Source of the DNA: a bacterium | Lineage (GTDB): Bacteria > Bacteroidota > Ignavibacteria > Ignavibacteriales > Ignavibacteriaceae | Assembly (NCBI GenBank): GCA_016716565.1 | Contig: JADJWC010000002.1 | Coordinates: forward strand, 930,001 to 994,000 | Direction of reading: 5' to 3' | DNA: 64,000 nucleotides | Shown here: one piece after another, positions 26,608 through 35,600 of the stretch | Layout: each line of letters opens with the position of its first letter | How positions within the stretch are numbered: the first letter of the stretch is position 1 | Program-made: the position numbers and the translations under genes | The notes under the pieces: model-generated | What the model saw: only the letters and a program-made list of their open reading frames with translations | Database searches by the model: none | What the model was told of the DNA's origin: nothing

Positions 26608-27373
26608 AGTTGAAAATATTTCTTACTCCGTGACTGTAAAAGAGGAATCGAAGAAACAGTTCGATATTCTTCAAAATGTTTCTTTTGAAGTTGAAGTCGG
26701 AGAAATTTTGGGAATATGTGGCGAATCCGGTGGAGGAAAATCAACTCTTGCAAAAGTTATTGCTAGACTAATCAAACCTGACAATGGAAAAGTTACTTTA
26801 AATTCAGAATCAGTGAAAAGAAAAAGCAGTCCGATTCAAATTCTGTTTCAAAATCATGGCGAGGTGTTAAATCCTTTTAGGAAAATCCAGAATGTAATCG
26901 ACGAAGCTTTAATCATTTCCGGAATTGATAAGAGTAATCTGCAAATCGAACGAGAAAAAGTTCTTAGTTCTGTAGGATTCTCAAAAGGATTGTATGAACG
27001 AAGAGGAATGGAACTTAGCGGTGGTGAACAGCAAAGAGCAGCCTTAGCCAGATTGCTTGCAGTAAAGCCTGTTTTACTTATTCTTGATGAACCATTTTCT
27101 GCGCAGGATGTTGAGTCGCAGCTAAATCTTGTTAAACTTTTTAAATATCTGAATAAAGAATTTGATCTAACTATGATCTGTATCAGTCACGATTTAAGAA
27201 TTCTCAGAAATCTTGCAAACAGAGTTATCATCATAAAGGATGGTGAAATTGTAGAGAGCGGAATTACAAAAGAAGTTTTCAATAATCCGCAAAAAATTTA
27301 TACAAAATTTCTTTTATCGGCCGAATCATTAGAACTCACCTACGAAGAAATTAAATCCTTAAGTAAAAATTGA
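26594..27373 (+). CDS. Oligopeptide ABC transporter ATPase (DppF-like)
   Basis: 259 residues from the ATG at 26594, within the end of the preceding gene; an earlier in-frame TTG at 26570 is possible. Walker A CGESGGGKST, signature LSGGEQQRAALARLL and Walker B LLILDEPFSA are complete, and SHDLRILRNLANRV carries the switch His. It is the partner subunit of the preceding ATPase. The stop codon overlaps the TTG start of the YbaK-type gene. Confidence 0.92.
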   Translation: MSLLKVENISYSVTVKEESKKQFDILQNVSFEVEVGEILGICGESGGGKSTLAKVIARLIKPDNGKVTLNSESVKRKSSPIQILFQNHGEVLNPFRKIQNVIDEALIISGIDKSNLQIEREKVLSSVGFSKGLYERRGMELSGGEQQRAALARLLAVKPVLLILDEPFSAQDVESQLNLVKLFKYLNKEFDLTMICISHDLRILRNLANRVIIIKDGEIVESGITKEVFNNPQKIYTKFLLSAESLELTYEEIKSLSKN

Positions 27374-27843
27374 AATCTCAAAAAACTAACGCAGTCCGAT
27401 TGCTCGAATCCGGCAGCATTCCACATTCAACTTTGGCTTACGATGTTGATGAAAGTGATTTAAGCGGAATTACCGTTGCAAATAAAATTGGAGTTGAACC
27501 GGAAAAAGTTTTTAAAACTCTCGTGACAAGAGGAGAGAAAACCGGGATTAATGTTTTCTGCATTCCTGTAACAGAAGAATTAAATCTGAAAAAAGCTGCC
27601 GTTGCATGCGGTGATAAAAAAATCGAAATGATAAAAGAAAAAGAATTACTTCCGCTAACCGGTTACATAAAAGGCGGTTGTTCACCAATTGGTATGAAAA
27701 AGTATTATCCAACTTTCATTGATGAGACGGCACAGCTATTTGAAGAGATCTCAATTAGTGCTGGCATCAGAGGGATGCAGATCATGATTAAGCCAGATGA
27801 TCTTAAAAAAATCGTGAAAGGCCAATTCTCGGATTTAATTTGA
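27370..27843 (+). CDS. ybaK: Cys-tRNA(Pro)/Cys-tRNA(Cys) deacylase, YbaK/EbsC type
   Basis: 157 residues, full length for the family. It hydrolyses mischarged Cys-tRNA(Pro). Seen motifs: KVFKTLVTRGEKTG around 46-59 with the conserved Lys, and the GGCSPIGMKK block near 101-110. The start is TTG, and TTGA overlaps the stop of the ATPase gene, so it is translationally coupled to the transporter genes although functionally unrelated. An INVFCIPV strand is typical. Confidence 0.92.
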   Translation: MKSQKTNAVRLLESGSIPHSTLAYDVDESDLSGITVANKIGVEPEKVFKTLVTRGEKTGINVFCIPVTEELNLKKAAVACGDKKIEMIKEKELLPLTGYIKGGCSPIGMKKYYPTFIDETAQLFEEISISAGIRGMQIMIKPDDLKKIVKGQFSDLI

Positions 27844-27896
27844 AATATGTTTATTATTTTTCTAAAAAGCATAATTAACAAAAACGGAATACAACC

Positions 27897-28643
27897 TTGG
27901 AATGGATTACACAACCTGAGTCATTGATTGCACTGTTAACTTTAACAGTTCTGGAAATCGTTCTCGGCATCGATAATATAATTTTTATTTCAATACTGTC
28001 AGGCAAACTGCCGAAAGAACAGCAGAGTAAGGCAAGACTGACAGGTCTGGCACTTGCGATGATCACAAGAATTCTACTGCTTTTCTCAATCGTTTGGATA
28101 ATGAAATTAACACTGCCTCTCTTTACGGTTATGAGTCAGGAAATCAGTGGAAGAGATTTGATATTAATTGGCGGCGGATTATTCCTGATCGCAAAAAGCA
28201 CATTTGAAATTCACGACAAGCTGGAAGGAGAAGAAGGTCACAGGTCTGCAAAGGTTGCGAAATCTTTTGCAAGTGTAATCACGCAAATAATACTGCTGGA
28301 TATTGTATTTTCACTCGACTCAGTCATTACGGCTGTCGGAATGGCTAACAATATCATGATAATGATTCTTGCAGTTGTGATAGCTGTCGGAGTAATGATG
28401 GTTTCAGCGAAAGGAATAAGCGATTTTGTAGAGAAACATCCAACTGTTAAAATGCTTGCACTTGCTTTTCTATTATTAATAGGTGTTTCATTAATTGCAG
28501 AAGGACTTGAACAACACATCCCAAAAGGCTATATCTATTTTGCAATGGCATTCTCGGTGTTTGTTGAAATGCTTAATCTGAAAATGAAAAGTAAAAGAAG
28601 AAATCCCGTTGAGTTGAGGAACAGGTTTGCAAAGGAAAATTGA
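27897..28643 (+). CDS. TerC family integral membrane protein
   Basis: 248 residues with seven or eight membrane segments. The TerC/Alx pattern is clear: ALLTLTVLEIVLGIDNIIF near the N-terminus with acidic residues inside membrane helices, and LDIVFSLDSVITAVGM near residue 140 repeating it. Relatives are implicated in metal (Mn, Ca) export or co-translocational metal loading and, with other ter genes, in tellurite resistance. The start is TTG at 27897; no in-frame ATG is near. 53 nt separate it from the YbaK-type gene. Confidence 0.92.
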   Translation: MEWITQPESLIALLTLTVLEIVLGIDNIIFISILSGKLPKEQQSKARLTGLALAMITRILLLFSIVWIMKLTLPLFTVMSQEISGRDLILIGGGLFLIAKSTFEIHDKLEGEEGHRSAKVAKSFASVITQIILLDIVFSLDSVITAVGMANNIMIMILAVVIAVGVMMVSAKGISDFVEKHPTVKMLALAFLLLIGVSLIAEGLEQHIPKGYIYFAMAFSVFVEMLNLKMKSKRRNPVELRNRFAKEN

Positions 28644-28779
28644 TAAAAAATTCATATTTGAGGATAAGCTATTGTTAACTCGCTTGTTAAATTAGCTTTA
28701 AGCAACCCACTAAATACTTGACTTTAAATAAGACTGCACCTATCGACAATTATCATTGAATTGACATTTCTTTTTCATT

Positions 28780-28798
28780 ATTGAGAGCAATTCTCAAT
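28780..28798. promoter_or_regulatory. Fur-box-like palindrome upstream of the PAS kinase gene
   Basis: ATTGAGA-GCAAT-TCTCAAT, 7-bp perfect arms. It resembles TTGAGAATNATTCTCAA-type Fur operators except for the two bases after the left arm. It is in the 267-bp gap between terC and the kinase ATG at 28911, the rest of which shows no gene or terminator. Could be an operator for any dimeric regulator. Confidence 0.35.
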
Positions 28799-28910
28799 TG
28801 TTGTGTACTAACAAATATGAATATTCAAAAACAGCCTTTAATTTTACAAATATTTTCTGGTCTGAATATTGGATAATTTCTGCTCAATTAGAATTAATAG
28901 TGGAAAGAAA

Positions 28911-31592
28911 ATGCAAGCAATCGATGAACCAATCCAAAAAATATCAAATCAAGCTAAAATAGATACCGGCTATGATTTATTCTTCAGCTTAAATCCTGTT
29001 CCAATGCTTATTTACGACACAAAAACACTAAAATTTTTAGATGTCAATCCAGCAGCAATCAAAATGTATGGATACACAAAAGATGAATTTCTTTCAATGT
29101 CAGTCGAAGATATTCGTCCTGATGAGGATATCGAAAAGTTAAGGAAGATGTTCAAGGATAATAATAATAACACCAGAATAACGGGGTACTGGCGACATAA
29201 AAGAAAAGATGGTTCGATTTTTTTCGTTGAAGTTTATTCACACCAAATTGACTCTGGTTTATACAAAAATGCGCGTGTGGTTACTGCATATGATGTGACC
29301 AGTAAAAAATTAGCAGAAGATAATCTCATTAAAAGTGAGCAGCGGTTCCGCGATCTTGCCGAACTGCTACCACAAATAATTTTTGAAATTGATCTTAGCG
29401 GCCGTCTTTTGTATTGCAATAAAATTGCTTATGATACTTTTCAATATCCATATGATACAGATCTAAGCACAATTAATATCTTCGACTTTGTCTCACCTTC
29501 ACAGAATCATATTGCACAAGAAAACTTTTCTAAAATGGTGTCTGGTGGAAGGATGATGAATACGGAATATACGCTTTTCAAAAAAGATGGATCATCATTC
29601 ACGGCTATTGTACTGATCTCGCCAATCCTTCAAAACGAGATACCCATCGGTTTCAGAGGAACAATCATAGATATCAGCGAGATGAAGAAAGTTCACAAAG
29701 AATTGCATTATAGTCAGATGAAGTACAGCTCTCTTTTTGAAAATGCATATTCAATGATGATGATAGTTGATCCCGAAACACAAATTATAATTGAGGCAAA
29801 CAAGGCAGCTGCAGATTTTTATGGCTATACGCTGGAAACGCTGAAAAAATTACATTTATCAGATATTTCAAACCGTCCACACGAAGAATTAAAATCAGTA
29901 GTCAAGAAAGCAATGGACTTTGAGATAAATCAATTTATCGGCCAGCATAAATTGGCGGATGGAAGTTCTCGGTTTGTCGAAGTATTTACAAGTCCGATAG
30001 TGATTGAGGGGAGAAATTTTCTGTTCTCAGTAATACACGATATTAATGAAAGAGTACTTGCTGAAAGAAACATAAAGAAATTAAACAAAGCAATTGAACA
30101 AAGTCCTGTTTCGGTTGTAATCACTGATCGCGCCGGTAATATTGAGTACGTAAATCCAAAATTCAGTGAAGTCACCGGTTACACTTCGGAAGAGGTACTC
30201 GGGAAAAATCCTAAAATATTAAAATCGGATGAGCATAGCGATGAATATTATAAAGATCTTTGGAGAACAATAACTGGAGGTAAAAATTGGTACGGTGAAT
30301 TTAAGAATAAAAGAAAAGACGGAAGTTATTACTGGGAATCTGCTTCTATTTCTCCTTTATTCGATGAACAAGGAAATGTCAATCACTTTGTTGCAATTAA
30401 AGAAGATATTACAGAAAGAAAAATAAAAGAAGTTGAACTCAGGCAGGCAAAAGAAATGGCTGAAGAATCAAACCGGCTCAAATCAAGTTTTCTTGCTAAT
30501 ATGAGTCACGAACTTCGAACACCGCTTGTTGGGATACTCGGATACGCTGATATCCTCGCAAATGAACTCCAAGAAAATGATTTCAAAGAAATGGCAGATA
30601 CAATTCTGCAAAGTGGTCAGCAGCTTGTAGAGACACTTAATTCAATACTTGATCTTTCACGAATTGAATCAAATCAAAATCATCTTGATATAAAAACTTG
30701 TGAATTAAAATCTATATTACAAGAAACTTGCTCTCTCTTCCAATCGGTTGCCAAGAATAAAAATCTATACATCAAACTGAATGTCCCTGATGATAATATT
30801 TATGTAGACTCAGATAATCACTTATTGAATAAAATATTTAATAACCTGCTCAACAATGCACTTAAATTTACATCTTCAGGCGGAGTTACTATAAGTGTTG
30901 AATTAGAAAAAAATAATCAATTGGCTAAAATAGATATTGCCGATACCGGAATTGGAATCCCCGAGAAATATTATGAACAAATATTTGAACCTTTCAGACA
31001 GGCTAGCGAAGGTCTTTCCAGAAATTTTGGTGGGACAGGACTAGGATTAACATTAACTAAAAAATTTGTCGAGCTAATCAATGGAACGCTTTCATTAAGC
31101 AGTAAAGTTGGTCAGGGATCTACATTTACAATAAAGCTTCCCCTATCACAACAAACACAACAAAAAGTTTTTGAAGATGAGATTCATATCAATGAAGACA
31201 GTTTAAACTTAAATTTTAAACCTTCTATGCTTCTGGTTGAGGATGATGAAATTAATGCACAGATAGTTTGTGCTTATTTAAAACCATACTTTAATATTGA
31301 TCATGTCCTAGATGGTCAAAGAGGAATTGAATATTGTAAAACTAAAGATTATGATGTCATCCTGATGGACATAGCATTGAAAGGAATTAGCGGAACAGAA
31401 GCCATGCTAGAAATTAAAAAACTCGGCAGAAATAATTCTAAAATTCCAATCATCGCAATCACAGCATTTGCAATGCTCGGTGATAGAGAATCATTTCTAA
31501 AGGCAGGATTCTCACATTATATTTCCAAACCATTTACACGCGTAAAACTTTTTGAAATTCTCCGTCAGATTTTTGTAGATAAATCCGATTAA
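28911..31592 (+). CDS. Multi-PAS hybrid histidine kinase with receiver
   Basis: 893 residues from the ATG at 28911; a TTG at 28869 would add 14 residues. Four PAS domains in series (starts near 10, 140, 265 and 395, the last with a PAC ending DITERK), HisKA with His533 in MSHELRTPL, HATPase_c (NNALKF, DTGIGIP, GTGLGLTLTKK) and a C-terminal receiver with Asp820 in ILMDIAL and Lys in ISKPF. No membrane segment, so it senses cytoplasmic signals such as redox, gas or ligand. No response regulator with an output domain is adjacent. Confidence 0.94.
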   Translation: MQAIDEPIQKISNQAKIDTGYDLFFSLNPVPMLIYDTKTLKFLDVNPAAIKMYGYTKDEFLSMSVEDIRPDEDIEKLRKMFKDNNNNTRITGYWRHKRKDGSIFFVEVYSHQIDSGLYKNARVVTAYDVTSKKLAEDNLIKSEQRFRDLAELLPQIIFEIDLSGRLLYCNKIAYDTFQYPYDTDLSTINIFDFVSPSQNHIAQENFSKMVSGGRMMNTEYTLFKKDGSSFTAIVLISPILQNEIPIGFRGTIIDISEMKKVHKELHYSQMKYSSLFENAYSMMMIVDPETQIIIEANKAAADFYGYTLETLKKLHLSDISNRPHEELKSVVKKAMDFEINQFIGQHKLADGSSRFVEVFTSPIVIEGRNFLFSVIHDINERVLAERNIKKLNKAIEQSPVSVVITDRAGNIEYVNPKFSEVTGYTSEEVLGKNPKILKSDEHSDEYYKDLWRTITGGKNWYGEFKNKRKDGSYYWESASISPLFDEQGNVNHFVAIKEDITERKIKEVELRQAKEMAEESNRLKSSFLANMSHELRTPLVGILGYADILANELQENDFKEMADTILQSGQQLVETLNSILDLSRIESNQNHLDIKTCELKSILQETCSLFQSVAKNKNLYIKLNVPDDNIYVDSDNHLLNKIFNNLLNNALKFTSSGGVTISVELEKNNQLAKIDIADTGIGIPEKYYEQIFEPFRQASEGLSRNFGGTGLGLTLTKKFVELINGTLSLSSKVGQGSTFTIKLPLSQQTQQKVFEDEIHINEDSLNLNFKPSMLLVEDDEINAQIVCAYLKPYFNIDHVLDGQRGIEYCKTKDYDVILMDIALKGISGTEAMLEIKKLGRNNSKIPIIAITAFAMLGDRESFLKAGFSHYISKPFTRVKLFEILRQIFVDKSD

Positions 31593-31743
31593 TTTCTACT
31601 GAACAGGTTATCTCCAACTGCGACAAATACTTCCTATATCTTTTTAAACTCCTTTCCTAAGGATTAAAAATGTGACGACGCGCAACAAGCTGAATATCAG
31701 GTTTGCACAAGAAAAATAAAAGAAGTAAAAAGCAGAAGCATTT
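31593..31743. other. Gap with no recognised feature
   Basis: 151 bp between the hybrid kinase and the EamA transporter. Purine-rich just before the ATG at 31744. No hairpin terminator, RNA or open frame that I can support. Confidence 0.5.
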
Positions 31744-32616
31744 ATGAAAAATTTAATTCTGTATATCATCCCTGCATTTATCTGGGGCTCAACCTGGCTT
31801 GCAATAACTTTTCAGCTTGGTGTTGTTGATCCGTTAGTTTCGGTCTTTTACCGTTTTTTACTCGCTGCAATAATTCTTTTTGTTTACTGCAGTATGATTA
31901 AATTGAATTTAAAGTATAATGCAAAGCAGCATTTGTTTATGGCACTTCAGGGAGTATTTCTATTTGGAATAAACTACTGGCTGGTTTACCTCGCAGAGGT
32001 TCATCTTGAAAGCGGACTTGTTGCGGTTATATTCACAACAATTATTTTCTTAAATATTTTCAATGGTTTCGTATTTCTAAAATCTAAAATTCGCTTGAAT
32101 GTTTTGGGCAGTGCTCTAATTGGCTTTACCGGGATTATTTTGGTTTTTAAGGATGAACTTTTAGGTTTTAATTTCTCCAGCGATAAATCATTAGGGCTGT
32201 TACTTTCTTTCCTAAGTGTTATAGCTGCTTCACTCGGAAATATAATTTCAGCATATAACCAAAGAAATAAATTACCTGTTGTGCAGACAAATGCTTATGG
32301 AATGTTTTATGGAGCCTTGTTAATGCTTCTCCTGGTTTTTATTACTAATACACCTTTAAGTTTTGATGCATCATTTAAGTATATCAGCTCATTAATTTAT
32401 CTGGCAGTATTCGGTTCTATAATTGCTTTCTATAGCTACTTAACTTTGCTTGGTAAAATCGGAGCGGACAGAGCTGCTTACGTAACATTAGTCTTTCCAA
32501 TCATCGCTCTTTTGCTTTCAACATTTTTTGAAGATTACACCTGGACTTTGTTCGCATTGCTTGGTGTTGCCTTAATAACGTTTGGTAATTTTCTAATGCT
32601 GAAGAAAGCACACTAA
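31744..32616 (+). CDS. EamA (drug/metabolite transporter) family permease
   Basis: 290 residues, ten predicted helices in two EamA halves. The opening IPAFIWGSTWLAITFQLG and the second-half FGSIIAFYSYLTLLGKIGADRAAY are typical. Family members export amino acids, nucleotides or metabolites; the cargo cannot be told here. It converges on the giant macroglobulin gene, with a terminator hairpin between. Confidence 0.92.
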   Translation: MKNLILYIIPAFIWGSTWLAITFQLGVVDPLVSVFYRFLLAAIILFVYCSMIKLNLKYNAKQHLFMALQGVFLFGINYWLVYLAEVHLESGLVAVIFTTIIFLNIFNGFVFLKSKIRLNVLGSALIGFTGIILVFKDELLGFNFSSDKSLGLLLSFLSVIAASLGNIISAYNQRNKLPVVQTNAYGMFYGALLMLLLVFITNTPLSFDASFKYISSLIYLAVFGSIIAFYSYLTLLGKIGADRAAYVTLVFPIIALLLSTFFEDYTWTLFALLGVALITFGNFLMLKKAH

Positions 32617-32623
32617 ATAAAAA

Positions 32624-32653
32624 AACCCTCTCCACCTTTCGATGAAGAGGGTT
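32624..32653 (-). terminator. Terminator between transporter and macroglobulin genes
   Basis: Stem AACCCTCT (32624-32631) / AGAGGGTT (32646-32653). On the minus strand it is followed by a run of T, so it serves the macroglobulin gene ending at 32674 and may also block read-through from the plus-strand transporter gene. Confidence 0.8.
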
Positions 32654-32673
32654 GAATGATAATTAAAAATAAT

Positions 32674-35600
32674 TTACTGAACCTTTACCCTCACACCTTC
32701 AGAATGACTTGCGAATTCAGGTGCGTACATACACTGGATTGTTGTAATTCCGTTTGAGAAATCTCCTTTGAATGTTACACGCAGCGGATACTCAAACACA
32801 TAAGTTCCTTTCGGCAGCCAATCCATAAAGAAGTTTGTTGCAGCATCTCGTGTGTTTTCATAATAATATAAACCATCCTGGTATTTGTGCTGAGAGAGAA
32901 CATTTATCGGTTCAAATCCTGCCGCACGCATATCTTTCATATGAACGAATTCTATATCGCGGTCAACACGGATTTCAATTCTAACTTTCACCAGATCTCC
33001 CGGTTTCAGCTTTGTGTTTTCATCAACCGGAGTAATTTTCTTTCCTGTTGGTGAATCCAGTTCTAGGAATAACTGCTTCTTTATCTTCAACGGAGTTTCA
33101 GCAGGAGTAATTTTATCAAGCTGTTCGTAATACTGCCAGTAGAGTGAACCCCAGGCAACAACATTGTTATTGTTGGTTACAGTTACTTCTCCCATTTCAG
33201 GTTTTATTTCTTCACCCTTCCAGGAAGTTTTGAAATATCCCGTTCCGGCCTCGATATGAATTTCAGGATTGTTCAGAAGATCAAACTTCTCACCACCAAT
33301 CGTTATGTCAGGTAATTTTGTATCAGCAAGCCAATCGCTTCCTCTCAACAGAAGTGCATAGCAAGCTTCAGCAGTTGCTTTGGTTGTTTTCCAATCCTGA
33401 ACTTGTTTCTGTTTCAGCAGCCAGACTTTCATATCATCAACAGACTTTTGATCTTTCACAATTTCATCAACTGCTTCAATCAGCAATGCCTGAGTTTCAA
33501 TCGGAGCCTGATACCACCACCATCCCCATTCTTCTTTGAAATACATTCCCATTTCATCATTGAACACCGAGTTCTCAATAATCGATTTGATAATCGCTTT
33601 CGCTGTCTTCGCATCATACATTCTGTAAAGAGTAAGTGCAATCATTCCCTGCATATACTTATTGTTGCTCAGCCAGTATTTCTGTGCCTGACCCTTCCAG
33701 TAATCGAATGCTTCTTTGTATTTGTCATCGACAGGAATATCGAGATAGTAACTTCTTCCATAAAGATATTGTGCCTGGATGTAACCGATATTTTTCTTAT
33801 CAAGGATTCCGTGCTTCTTTATCCATTCATAATCTTCATACATTCTGATATCAGTGTAAACGACAGCTCTCTGAAGCATTTGCCAGGTTGTAGGATTTTC
33901 CCGAATGTCTTTTATTCCTAGTCTTTCAAGATGTCCCATTCCAACAACAATATATTGAGTGATGAAACGGTTTTCAGGAAGTCCCGGGAACCATGGCCAT
34001 CCGCCGTTTGAATACTGCATTTCCTGAATTTTCATTTCTGCTCGTTCAAGTTCACCAGCCATTTTTACTAAGTCAAATAATAATCCGACTCTTCTCTTTC
34101 TTTCACTTTCATCCTGTGCATCGAGAACCCACGGAGTTTCTTCAAGCAATGCATACTTCAACTCCTGGTTCTTTTCAAGATTAGAGAGAAGTGCATCTTT
34201 ATCAACTTCCTTCCAGCTCTCAAAAACTTTTTTGATTTTCGGACTTGAGTTTGCAATATGAGTCGCGATGCTGTTTGCATAAAATCTATTGAACACCTGC
34301 TCGATACATTCGTACGGATATTCCATCATATACGGCAATGCCTGAATTGCATACCACGCAGGATTAGCAGTGAACTCAAGTGTGAGATTATAATTCTGCA
34401 AAGTTGTGGATTTATTTTCCATCAGTTTTTTAAGAATGAAAGTCTTCGTCTGGTTTCCTCTTACAGGAAGCGGAAGAGTTTCTGTAACAAGCATTCTATT
34501 AATCAAAATCGGAAGCGCATTCTCTTCACCGTCAGAATGTTTTCCGGAAGTTGCAATAACTCTGTAAACAATCGCATCAACTTTGCCGAGAGGAACTTTA
34601 AGTCTCCAGCTTAATCCTTCGCTCATTCCTTTTTCTGCAGAGAAAGATTTTATATTATCAGTATTTTCAAAAAGTGCGTCGACAGGTTTCATTGTGAATG
34701 CATCAAACAACTGCAGAGTTGCTGAACCTGTAATTGAACTATCGGAAAGATTGCTGACCTTTGCAGTGAAATAAATTTCATCTCCTTCTCTTAAAAATCT
34801 CGGGGGATTCGGCATTATCATCAAATCTTTCTGCGTCACAGTTTCATTGTAAACTATTGCATTCTTCAAATCTTTTGTGAGAGCAAATCCCATAAATTTC
34901 CATCTTGTCAATGCTTCAGGAACTGTGAAAGAAATTATTATTTCACCTCTTTCATTCGTTCTTAATTCAGGATAGAAGAAAGCAGTTTCATTAAGATTTT
35001 TTCTGACAGGAATTCCTTCAAAGTCATTAGGTTTTTGGACTTGAGTTTGTGATTCTTTCTTCTCTTTCACGCCTCCATCAATGTAATAGCTCACTTCATC
35101 TTGTCTGCCCCCCCTTATATTAATTGTGGCATTACCTTCCTTTTCCATTACCACTCCAGATTGCAGTGATGTAATATCACCAATGCTTCTCGTTGGCATC
35201 ATATCATATCTGCCATTAGCATATCCGTAACCATAAAAATAAAAACCAAAGTTGTTGATGTACGGTAAATACATATATGGTCTGTTCACATATTGGTTCC
35301 AGCCTTCATCATAAAAGGACGAACTAATGCTTTTAAAATTATTATCAGTCGTCCAGTTATATCTTGAATAAAAGGAGGAATAAATATTAAAGTTCCAGTA
35401 ATTTGCTGCGAAAACATCGAGAGAAGCATCATACATTGAAGCAAGAAGTTCTGCTGCGACTGCATCTCCATTTGGTCCTGATATTTTCAGCTTCCATTCT
35501 TCATTTGATCCTGGAAGAAGTTTGTTTCGGAAAGTTTCGAATGAAATTTTTAATTGCTTGTTCGTCCACGGAACTGTAATAACTTTTGTAATTATATTAG

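Noticed and set aside
33403..33921. Plus-strand open frame of 172 codons inside the macroglobulin gene
   Set aside because: Antisense shadow of a strongly supported coding frame; composition is not protein-like and no start context is seen.
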